DNA of 42,160 nucleotides from Nitrospirota bacterium (GTDB lineage: Bacteria > NPL-UPA2 > JAADIA01), in assembly GCA_013151555.1 (NCBI GenBank), contig JAADIA010000097.1:1-42160 (forward strand), in the 5' to 3' direction. The notes under the pieces were generated by a model. It saw nothing but the letters and a program-made list of their open reading frames with translations. It made no database searches and was not told the DNA's origin. This document shows positions 21,827 through 29,284 of the stretch, in pieces. The position numbers were made by a program, and so were the translations under genes. Position 1 is the first letter of the stretch, and every line of letters begins with the position of its first letter.

Positions 21827-23539
21827 TCAGCCCTCATATTCCCCTGTTACTCTTAATACTTCTTCTACCGTCGTCTGACCGGCCAGTACTTTTTCCAGAC
21901 CGTTCTCCCTCAATGTTCTCATCCCTAACTTCCGGGCCAAATTTTTAACCTGGTTGGTAGAGACCCGGGTCATAATCAGCTCCTTCATTTCCGGTCTTAG
22001 CGGCAGGACTTCAATAATCCCGATGCGGCCCCGGTAGCCGGTATTATTACATTGCTTACATCCCTTTCCCCGGGAGAAGACCACTTCTTTCCGGCCCTCA
22101 GGAAGAGACAAGTCCAGTTTTCTAATTATCTCCGGAGAGGCAGTATATGATTCTTTACACTCCGGACAAACCTTCCGCATCAATCGCTGAGCAGTTACCA
22201 TAATAACCGAGGAAGCAATAAGAAAGGGTTCGGCTCCCATGTCAATTAAACGGACAATAGCCCCGGGAGCCGTGGTAGTATGGAGACTGCTTAACATCAG
22301 GTGACCGGTAAGTGCAGCCTTTATTCCCACGTCAAGAGTCTCATAATCTCTCATCTCTCCTACCATGATGACATCCGGGTCCTGTCTCAGGATAGAACGA
22401 AGAACATTAGAGAAAGTCAACCCCATCTGGTTCTTCACCGTAACCTGGTTTATCCCTGCCAGCTCATATTCTACGGGATCCTCAACGGTAACCAGATTCA
22501 GTCCCGGGTCGTTCACATATTTCAAAATCGAATAGAGAGTAGTCGTTTTTCCACAACCCGTAGGACCACAAACGAGAATCATTCCGTGCGGACGCCGGGA
22601 ACATTTCTTCAGTTCCTGAAGAGGCTCCTCTTCAAATCCCAACTCATCTATATCAAGCTTAAGAGCGCTCTTATCCAGCACTCGAATGGCTACCTTCTCT
22701 CCAAAGGTAGAGGGTATCACAGAAACACGGAAATCTATCTCTCTCCCTTCCAGACTTATCCTGAACCGTCCATCCTGAGGTAGTCGGCGCTCGGCAATGT
22801 CCAACTCAGATACCACTTTAACGCGGGAGACAAGGGCCATATGCATCGATTTCGGGGGAGAAGGAACCTCATATAAGATCCCATCCACCCGATAACGGAT
22901 TCTCATCGTCTCTTCCCCGGGTTCAACCAAAATATCGCTGGCTTTTTGCTTAACGGCTTCAGCTAGAATCAGGTTTACTGCTCTTACTATAGGGGTATCT
23001 TCCACCGCTCTGAGGACATCGGCTTCCCTGATATCCTCTTCTACTTTCTCTACCAACTCCACTTTTTCTTCCCCGACCCCCTGAAGAAGAACTTCCAGGT
23101 TATTGCCGGAATAATACTGGTTAATAGCTTTCTCTATCTCTTTCTCCGTGCTGATAATCGGCGTCAGGTTATAACCGGTAAGAAGTTTTATATCATCCAT
23201 AGCCAGGACATTAAGAGGATCAGCCATAGCCACAGTGAGGGTCTTGTTCAGGCGAGATAGAGAGATAAGTTGATAATGGCGGGCTACCTGCTCGGGAATG
23301 ATACTCACTATCTCAGGGTCCATCCGGAACCTCTCCAGATTTATGAGAGGAAGGCCCAACTGTTCTCCCAGGCAAGCGGTCAGTTTTCTCTCATCCACAT
23401 ACCCTAACCTGATGAGGATCTGGCTCAGGCGTCCTCCTTCCTTCCCCTGAACCTCGAGGGCTTGCTCCAGTTGTTCCTCGGTCAGCAACTTTCCCTCGAT
23501 AATAATTTCGCTCAACTGCCTCTTCACCAATTTAACCAT
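21827..23539 (-). CDS. pilB: Type IV pilus extension ATPase PilB (copy 2)
   Basis: This second full-length PilB paralogue (570 residues) lies immediately upstream of copy 1. It has the same order: an MshEN-type domain (QLSEIIIEGKLLTEEQLEQAL, then LSQILIRLGYVDERKLTACL), a variable acidic linker, then Walker A GPTGCGKTTT (~325), TVEDPVEYELAG, DPDVIMVGEMRD and SLHTTTAPG. It ends with zinc cysteines CPEC and CKQC. Differences from copy 1 include Thr for Ser after the Walker lysine and Thr for Asn-Asp in the His-box region. The two proteins are divergent throughout, indicating an old duplication. They might form mixed hexamers or drive different pilins; that is inference. Confidence 0.93.
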   Translation of the reverse strand: MVKLVKRQLSEIIIEGKLLTEEQLEQALEVQGKEGGRLSQILIRLGYVDERKLTACLGEQLGLPLINLERFRMDPEIVSIIPEQVARHYQLISLSRLNKTLTVAMADPLNVLAMDDIKLLTGYNLTPIISTEKEIEKAINQYYSGNNLEVLLQGVGEEKVELVEKVEEDIREADVLRAVEDTPIVRAVNLILAEAVKQKASDILVEPGEETMRIRYRVDGILYEVPSPPKSMHMALVSRVKVVSELDIAERRLPQDGRFRISLEGREIDFRVSVIPSTFGEKVAIRVLDKSALKLDIDELGFEEEPLQELKKCSRRPHGMILVCGPTGCGKTTTLYSILKYVNDPGLNLVTVEDPVEYELAGINQVTVKNQMGLTFSNVLRSILRQDPDVIMVGEMRDYETLDVGIKAALTGHLMLSSLHTTTAPGAIVRLIDMGAEPFLIASSVIMVTAQRLMRKVCPECKESYTASPEIIRKLDLSLPEGRKEVVFSRGKGCKQCNNTGYRGRIGIIEVLPLRPEMKELIMTRVSTNQVKNLARKLGMRTLRENGLEKVLAGQTTVEEVLRVTGEYEG

Positions 23540-23637
23540 GGAGGTTCCTCACCAGCTTATGCCGTCCCGTAACCTCTGGCAGGGTTGGAAAGCCCCGCCT
23601 ATCCATGATGAGATACGTTTATAATCTCCTGTTCTTC

Positions 23638-24702
23638 TCACAAGGATTGCCTGAACAACCTTTCCAGATCGTCCACATCTGTCGTCCGGCTCAAAGCTTC
23701 TCCATAACTTATCAGTCCCTTCCGGTAAAGCTTATAGAAGCTCTGATTCATCGTATGCATTCCCACGCTGTTGCCGGTTTGAATCACGGAATAAATCTGA
23801 TGCACTTTCTCTTCCCGAATCAAGGCCCGGACAGCCGGAGTAGCAATCATCACCTCCGTGGACAGAACCCTTCCCTTTCCCTCTCGTTTGGGAATAAGTT
23901 GTTGGCAAATCACGGCCTGAATGACAAAGGAAAGTTGGGTACGGACTTGATTCTGCTGATTAGACGGGAAGATATCGATAATGCGATTCATCGTCTGAGC
24001 AGCATCACTGGTATGAAGCGTAGCAAACACCAAATGCCCGGTCTCCGCACTCTCCAGGGCCATCCGGACGGTCTCCACATCCCGCATCTCTCCAATAAGG
24101 ATAATGTCAGGGTCTTCTCGCAGAATATACTTCAGGGCCCGGGCAAAGGAGTGAGTATCGCTTCCCACCTCTCGCTGGTTGACGATACTTTTTTTATGCT
24201 TATGGATATACTCAATAGGATCCTCCACGGTGATAATGTGACAGTGCCTCTCGTTATTTATTTTCTCCACGAGGGCCGCTAAAGTGGTTGACTTGCCACA
24301 TCCCGTAGGCCCGGTTACCAGAACCAGGCCCTTAGGCAAGGAAGCTAACTTCTCCACCACCTTTGGCAGACCTAATCCCGTAAAGGAAGGAATCCGGGAA
24401 GGAATTAAACGAAAAGCTGCTCCTATTGAACCCCTCTGTCTGAAAATATTCGCCCGGAACCTTCCCACATCCTTTATGCCAAAGGAGAGATCAAGTTCGA
24501 GATTACTTTCAAACTCTTGCTTCTGCTCTTCAGAAAGTATACTGTAAGTAATCCGTTGGGTATCCTCCGGAGCAAGAGAGGCTAACTTGGCAGGGACTAA
24601 TTTCTCATCGATACGCAACTGGGGAGGAGTGCCCACCGTTAAATGTAAATCTGAGGCTTCTTCCTTCACTACCAATCGCAACAAATCCTCTAACTTAATC
24701 AT
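23638..24702 (-). CDS. pilT: Pilus retraction ATPase PilT
   Basis: PilT disassembles the pilus. The 354-residue length and the start MIKLEDLLRLVVKEEASDLHL are typical. It has Walker A GPTGCGKSTT (~131), TVEDPIEYIH, Walker B DPDIILIGEMRD, the His box TLHTSDAAQT and the PilT-specific AIRNLIRE-type motif as VRALIREEK. The ATG at 24702 is preferred because GGGAG lies 6 nt upstream; a GTG directly before it is an alternative. It follows the GGDEF-like gene after 83 bases and precedes the two pilB genes. Confidence 0.96.
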   Translation of the reverse strand: MIKLEDLLRLVVKEEASDLHLTVGTPPQLRIDEKLVPAKLASLAPEDTQRITYSILSEEQKQEFESNLELDLSFGIKDVGRFRANIFRQRGSIGAAFRLIPSRIPSFTGLGLPKVVEKLASLPKGLVLVTGPTGCGKSTTLAALVEKINNERHCHIITVEDPIEYIHKHKKSIVNQREVGSDTHSFARALKYILREDPDIILIGEMRDVETVRMALESAETGHLVFATLHTSDAAQTMNRIIDIFPSNQQNQVRTQLSFVIQAVICQQLIPKREGKGRVLSTEVMIATPAVRALIREEKVHQIYSVIQTGNSVGMHTMNQSFYKLYRKGLISYGEALSRTTDVDDLERLFRQSL

Positions 24703-24785
24703 CACTGTCTCCCTCTAAGTTCTTGCTTTATTTCCACTCCCTCTTCGCCCGCTTTATTCATATCTTAAAAAGTGAATAACCCGGG

Positions 24786-25676
24786 TTAGTTAAGAACCGC
24801 AACGGCCTTCTTTAATAATTTCTCACCGGTGATTCCATCGATGGGAGTAGAAGCTACTCCTGCACTCACCGTTAAATTCCCTCCCGGCAGACTCTCCTGA
24901 TGAGGGAAATGATGTTTCTCTACCCTTTCCTTCACTCTCCCGGAAAATTCCAGCGCTTCTTGCTTATTCTTATCCGGCAGGATAACCACAAAACGCCCCC
25001 CTCCGAGACGAGCGGCCTTATCCACATCCCGGGTAGCATTTAGAATTAATCGAGCGACTTCCTTCAAGACAGAATCACCTCCCGACTCACCACAGGTATC
25101 ATTATAATTCTTGAAATCGTTAATATAAAACACGGCTAAGGAACAGGGACGCTGATCAGCAATCGCTCTCTGTATCTCCTTGCTCAAACTTTCCTTTAAA
25201 TACTTTTTGTTGTACAGCCCGGTAAGGTCATCGGTAATTGACAGAGACTCTATCTTCGTTAAAAGTTCCCTTATCTCCCGGTTAAGACTTTCTGTTCTCT
25301 GCTCGTGAATCTTAAGCTCATTGAGGCTTTTACGAAGCCCCTTTCCCGTTTTGTTCAAAGCATCTTCTAATTCCCCGATCTCATCCTTTCTTTTAAGCTC
25401 AAAGTTAGGAATAAAAACTCCCCGGGCTAAGGCTTTGGCTCCCGCCACGACTTTAGATATCGGCTTAAGAATGCCAACCATCAGATATAAACCCAGGAGA
25501 GAGAGGATTACCGCTACAAGAAGCAAGAGACTGGGAGTAGTATCAGGAAGATTTAAAGAGAAGAGCTGCTGAGCGAAGATAAGCAAAGGCAGAACAGACA
25601 TAAGGGCAAAGGCGGATAACAGCCGGAAACGTAACTTTTGTGAATTCAAAGACCATTGAAAACTCAGTTTTTTCAT
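24786..25676 (-). CDS. Membrane HAMP-degenerate GGDEF protein
   Basis: The protein has two hydrophobic segments (about 19-41 and 47-70), a HAMP-like linker (KPISKVVAGAKALARGVFIP...DEIGELEDALNKTGK, ~71-112), a coiled coil and a GGDEF-family domain (from LSITDDLTGLYNKKYL, ~145). The signature GGDEF is replaced by GGGRF (225-229). The metal-binding D-x-D before FK reads Y-I-N-D-FK, so the first metal ligand is lost. The end, KKAVAVLN, stops before the usual ALYxAKxxGRN helix. It is therefore unlikely to make cyclic di-GMP and may act as a sensor or scaffold. A perfect consensus promoter lies upstream, and pilT-pilB-pilB-pilC follow. Confidence 0.82.
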   Translation of the reverse strand: MKKLSFQWSLNSQKLRFRLLSAFALMSVLPLLIFAQQLFSLNLPDTTPSLLLLVAVILSLLGLYLMVGILKPISKVVAGAKALARGVFIPNFELKRKDEIGELEDALNKTGKGLRKSLNELKIHEQRTESLNREIRELLTKIESLSITDDLTGLYNKKYLKESLSKEIQRAIADQRPCSLAVFYINDFKNYNDTCGESGGDSVLKEVARLILNATRDVDKAARLGGGRFVVILPDKNKQEALEFSGRVKERVEKHHFPHQESLPGGNLTVSAGVASTPIDGITGEKLLKKAVAVLN

Positions 25677-25718
25677 TCCCCCCCTCTTTCTTGGTTACAT
25701 CACTTTTCACCTTCGGTA

Positions 25719-25747
25719 ATTATACCTCAATTATTATAATCTGTCAA
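25719..25747 (-). promoter_or_regulatory. Perfect-consensus promoter before the GGDEF-pilT-pilB-pilB-pilC run
   Basis: On the minus strand, TTGACA (25747-25742), a 17-base spacer and TATAAT (25724-25719) match both hexamers exactly. The -35 overlaps the stop codon of the upstream ligase gene. The spacer ends ATAATTGAGG, similar to the promoters at 11725 and 18645. Confidence 0.85.
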
Positions 25748-27897
25748 AATATCCGGCCTTTCAAAACCTTGAGTTTATCCTTTACTCCTTCCAGGGATGG
25801 ATCTAACTCCAAGGCTTTATTATACTGTTGGATAGCTTCTTTCTTCCTTCCCCTCAGCTCGTATATCCGACCCAATAACATCCGATAGGTGGCTTTGGTA
25901 GGGTAAAGGTCCCGGGCCTTTTCAAATTCCTGAACCGCTTCCTCCATAAGTTCTGCATCCTTACCCCCGGCTTTGTCCCAGAGAACCTTTCCCAGCGTAC
26001 TGTGATAGTGAGGCATAAAAGGGTTGCGTTTGATGGCTTTCCGGTACTGACTTATGGCATCATCCAGCAACCCTTTGCTCTGATAAATCGATCCCAAGCG
26101 GTAGTAGTAAGCTCCCTTTCCGGGATTCATTCTGATAGCCGCATTCACCTGCTCAAGGGCCATATTCACCGAGCCCTGTTTCAGATAAATAAAACTTTGC
26201 TGGAAATATCTTTCCGCCACCAGAGGTTTTTTCACAGTAACCATTAAAAAGGCAATTGTAGAAACTATGACCACCGCTATCACTATTCGGGCAAAAGTAT
26301 TTGTCAACTTATAACTTTTAACTTGCCTGTACCCGCCAGGGTATAACTTACCTCTACTTTCTTCAAATATTACCATCCCCATGAATAACCAGATATAGGT
26401 AGCAATACCCTGAACATAAAGGTCAAAGTCAACCAAGCTATGAATGAGAAAAGCTACCACTCCTATATAAAGCCCCACGACCATACTTTTCTGTAAATTG
26501 CCTGTGTCCACCCGTGCCCGCAAGGGTATAGGAGTAGAACTCAAAGGGGCAAGAATTTCTTCTTCTTGACTGGAGCGTTGGAACCCCGGAACACTTATTA
26601 ATTTATCTTTCACAGTTCTCCAGCCGGCCTTCAGAAAGGCTCCCCAAAGCCAGAGGAAGGAGATTATCCCTAAGATACCGGTTTCTATCCAAATCTGAAG
26701 ATAATTGTTATGGGCCAATTGAGTCTCCTCCGCTCCGACAAGCTTATATTTAGCATAGAGACTACCAAAAGTACCCAGGCCGGAACCAAAAAGAAAATAA
26801 TCCTTGAGCATCGCCAGACCACCCTTCCAGTATTCAACCCGAACTCGAAAGGAGTCCATAAATCCTTGGGAGTTAACATAAGGAAGGATACCGGAGAAGA
26901 GCAAAAGCAGGAATAACCCGATAACGATAAGGAACGATACAAAGAATAAGCGACGATGTTTTCGCCCCAGGATAAAGAAAAGAAAGGCCAGGGAAAAAAT
27001 AAAACTAACCCATCCTCCCTTGGAATAAGTAAAGTACAGGCAGAGCCATCCAATACCCAGAGTCAATCCTAACAATATCCTTCCCCATACCGACTTGACA
27101 TAGAAAAAAAGGACAAGCGCTAAAGGAAGAATGATAATGAGATACCCTGCCAGCGCAGGAGGAAAGACAAAAGTAGAGAAGACTTTGTTTGTTTCCAGCC
27201 GCGCCAGGAAATTGGGAGGTAACCGGCCGATATCATGCATCCGGAGCATCTGTCGCGTTTGCTCCAGACCCCAATAATGTTGATAGATACCATAGAGGCT
27301 GACCAGGACAGCAACTATCAGCAGTAAAGGAAGGAGGAGCGAATAAATATTTATATCTTCACCCCCGGCTATCCGGGAGCTTCGGAGAAGAGGAATACTC
27401 ACTATTATGACGACCAGAGCAGGAAATAAAGCTAAGGGTAAGGGCATTCCGGTGTTGTTCAACCAGACGGCCCCGGCCAGAGCTACAGTCAAACTCAAGG
27501 AGAAAATCAGGACCGTTGCCTGGCGACGCGTCAACCTTTCCGGCAGATTATTAATTATCAGAAAATAAAGTGCCGGGTAACTGAAGAATTGATAAAGCTG
27601 ATTGAAACTAACCGCCTTGTTAACGGAATTAAATAGAGAAATGGTCAAAGAAAGAAGAAAGAGAAAAATAGGGATATCAAGCGGAGTCCGACGAAAGACA
27701 AATTCACCTTTCACAATCATCCTCAGAAACCAGACAGCCAGAAGGAAAAGAATGAGAATCTGAGAATAAGTATTCGACCAGCTCCAGGTAATTCCCGAGA
27801 CGAGCGGTCGAAAGAAAATGATAACCAGCAACCCCCATAAGATGATGAGCGAAGCAGATTTTTCTACCCAGCAATCGTTTTTATCCATTGCTTTCAT
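25744..27897 (-). CDS. O-antigen ligase/polymerase-like membrane protein with TPR tail
   Basis: The product is a multi-pass membrane protein with about a dozen hydrophobic helices. The Wzy/WaaL-type core includes YFTYSKGGWVSFIFSL and a large periplasmic loop with GSGLGTFGSLYAKY...AHNNYLQIWIETGILG, the conserved His/Asn region of this family. Three or four C-terminal TPRs follow (AYYYRLGSIYQSKGLLDDAI onward). This architecture occurs in polysaccharide ligases and in PglL-type pilin O-oligosaccharyltransferases. ATG at 27897 is chosen; an upstream TTG at 27921 is possible. Two short palindromic modules (26302-26349 and 26497-26531) lie in frame in the C-terminal membrane portion. The promoter of the next gene overlaps its stop. 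Confidence 0.82.
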   Translation of the reverse strand: MKAMDKNDCWVEKSASLIILWGLLVIIFFRPLVSGITWSWSNTYSQILILFLLAVWFLRMIVKGEFVFRRTPLDIPIFLFLLSLTISLFNSVNKAVSFNQLYQFFSYPALYFLIINNLPERLTRRQATVLIFSLSLTVALAGAVWLNNTGMPLPLALFPALVVIIVSIPLLRSSRIAGGEDINIYSLLLPLLLIVAVLVSLYGIYQHYWGLEQTRQMLRMHDIGRLPPNFLARLETNKVFSTFVFPPALAGYLIIILPLALVLFFYVKSVWGRILLGLTLGIGWLCLYFTYSKGGWVSFIFSLAFLFFILGRKHRRLFFVSFLIVIGLFLLLLFSGILPYVNSQGFMDSFRVRVEYWKGGLAMLKDYFLFGSGLGTFGSLYAKYKLVGAEETQLAHNNYLQIWIETGILGIISFLWLWGAFLKAGWRTVKDKLISVPGFQRSSQEEEILAPLSSTPIPLRARVDTGNLQKSMVVGLYIGVVAFLIHSLVDFDLYVQGIATYIWLFMGMVIFEESRGKLYPGGYRQVKSYKLTNTFARIVIAVVIVSTIAFLMVTVKKPLVAERYFQQSFIYLKQGSVNMALEQVNAAIRMNPGKGAYYYRLGSIYQSKGLLDDAISQYRKAIKRNPFMPHYHSTLGKVLWDKAGGKDAELMEEAVQEFEKARDLYPTKATYRMLLGRIYELRGRKKEAIQQYNKALELDPSLEGVKDKLKVLKGRIF
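26302..26349. repeat. Repeat module inside the ligase gene (AACTTAT words plus hairpin)
   Basis: The plus strand reads acttataacttttaacttg, then cctgtacccgccagggtata, containing a taccc-gcca-gggta hairpin. It encodes LYPGGYRQVKSYKLTN, a loop between two membrane helices. The AACTTAT words match the intergenic repeat at 40271-40325. Confidence 0.5.
26497..26531. repeat. Second related module inside the ligase gene
   Basis: The sequence attgcctgtgtccacccgtg followed by cccgcaagggtata shares the gcctgt...ccgc-a-gggtata core with the module at 26302. It is in frame and encodes IPLRARVDTGN in a predicted loop. Confidence 0.4.
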
Positions 27898-27954
27898 AAA
27901 GTTGACTTTCTTTAGATACAAACAGGTATAAAGGCATAAAGCTTAAATAAATTC

Positions 27955-28069
27955 GAAGCACGAAATTCGAAATTCGAAACAAATTTAAATAACCAAAATA
28001 CGAAGGACCAAAACCATGTTTAAAATTTTGAGAATTAGAATTTCGAATTTGTTTCGAATTTCGTGCTTC
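27955..28069. repeat. Intergenic inverted repeat of the word CGAAATT, extending into a gene
   Basis: Perfect 18-base arms (gaagcacgaaattcgaaa at 27955-27972 and its complement at 28052-28069) enclose further cgaaatt words. The right arm is translated as the last residues (RSTKFETNSKF) of the WecA-like protein, whose stop is at 28035. Confidence 0.8.
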
Positions 28070-29225
28070 TCATCTTGTCACTTTGTGTCTCTGTGCCTTT
28101 ATGCCTTTGTATCTTTGTGCCTTCTATTTTAACTTTATTCCCCCTCCCGGCAATTACTTCCAGAAAAACAATGAGGCTAAAAATAACTAAAGCTTGAACC
28201 AGGATCACGATAGCCCCCATCAGTTTGGCTCCCCGAAGGAGAGTGGCATTAATACCTACAGAGAAGGCGACTAAATAAATGAAGATTACCGCTTGTTTAT
28301 GACTCATTCCTAAACCAATCAGGCGATGAGAAAAATGTCTCTTATCAGCTACAAAGATGGAAGCGCCCTTTTTTCTCCTAAGGAAGATAACGGAGAGCGT
28401 GTCAAAGATAGGAACACCCAAGATAAGGAGAGGCATGACCACCGGGAGGAAAGTCGGACTATCTTGGGTATAGAAGGTATTAAGAACTGTGAGGGTGGCC
28501 AGAATAAAGCCAATGAACATGCTTCCGGCATCTCCCATGAAGATAGTAGCCGGTCGGAAATTATAAGGAAGAAAACCGGTCAGGCTCCCGGCAAATATCA
28601 GAAGGATAACACTGACAAAGAGCTGCCCCTGCTGTAAGGCTACCAAGAAAAAGATAAGGGCGGCAATCAAAGCTACTCCTGCAGCTAATCCATCCATATT
28701 ATCCAGAAGATTGAAGGCATTGGTCATCCCTACTACCCAGATGATAGTAATGATAATCGCCAGCCAGGAAGGCAGAAACATAGTTATTTTGATTCCGAAT
28801 AAAACTAAAAGCAGAGCAGCCAGAAGCTGTCCCCCTAATTTCACATAAGGGGAAATTCCTCCTCTACGGTCATCCCATAGTCCGAGAAGGAAGATAATAG
28901 TCCCTCCGGAAAGAATAGCTAATAGCCTGCTTTTCGTAGCCATTACTCCCATCAACCTTCCGGCAATATCCTCAGGCAATAAGTTCATTAACTGCGGGCT
29001 CCGATGTAAAAGAGCTACTATTGCCAGATTAATGATGATGTTCAAAACAAATGCCAGATAGATTGCGGCTCCGCCTAAAAGAGGTTTGGCTTCCAGATGA
29101 AGTTTTCTCTCTTCGGGATTATCCAAAAAAGACCATTTCAAGGCTAACTTTCGAAACAGAGAAGTAAGAAGGAGGGAGAGGACAAAAGAAACAAAGAATA
29201 TATAAAGGTAAACAAAATTCCACAT
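28035..29225 (-). CDS. WecA/TagO/MraY-like polyprenyl-phosphate sugar-1-phosphate transferase
   Basis: This enzyme family transfers a HexNAc-1-phosphate (GlcNAc-1-P in WecA/TagO) to undecaprenyl phosphate, starting glycan synthesis on the cytoplasmic membrane face. About ten transmembrane helices are visible. Catalytic motifs are intact: KPLLGG near 47, FLLGLWDDRRG (Asp-Asp) near 110, NAFNLLDNMDGLAAG, ATIFMGDAGSMFIG, and the His-rich RHFSHRLIGLGMSHK loop that resembles the HIHHRL motif of WecA. The last ~30 residues (from KIEGTKIQRHKGTETQS to the end) are not family sequence; they are translated from two intergenic repeats. The epimerase gene ends 18 bases upstream, so they are co-transcribed. 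Confidence 0.9.
   Translation of the reverse strand: MWNFVYLYIFFVSFVLSLLLTSLFRKLALKWSFLDNPEERKLHLEAKPLLGGAAIYLAFVLNIIINLAIVALLHRSPQLMNLLPEDIAGRLMGVMATKSRLLAILSGGTIIFLLGLWDDRRGGISPYVKLGGQLLAALLLVLFGIKITMFLPSWLAIIITIIWVVGMTNAFNLLDNMDGLAAGVALIAALIFFLVALQQGQLFVSVILLIFAGSLTGFLPYNFRPATIFMGDAGSMFIGFILATLTVLNTFYTQDSPTFLPVVMPLLILGVPIFDTLSVIFLRRKKGASIFVADKRHFSHRLIGLGMSHKQAVIFIYLVAFSVGINATLLRGAKLMGAIVILVQALVIFSLIVFLEVIAGRGNKVKIEGTKIQRHKGTETQSDKMRSTKFETNSKF
28076..28126. repeat. TTTGTGCC repeat translated as the tail of the WecA-like protein
   Basis: The words tgtcactttgtgtctctgtg and cctttatgcctttgtatctt plus tgtgcc on the plus strand correspond on the minus strand to (AAGGCACA)-type repeats. These encode EGTKIQRHKGTETQSDK. 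Confidence 0.7.
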
Positions 29226-29239
29226 GATAACACCCTAAG

Positions 29240-29284
29240 TTTTTTAACTTTGTGCCTCTGTGCCTTTGTGCCTTTGTGCCTCTT
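29240..29284. repeat. TTTGTGCC repeat forming the 3' end of the epimerase gene
   Basis: Four ttgtgcct words lie at the epimerase 3' end, encoding EAQRHKGTEAQS and supplying its stop codon. The repeat continues a few bases into the gap before the WecA-like gene. Confidence 0.75.
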
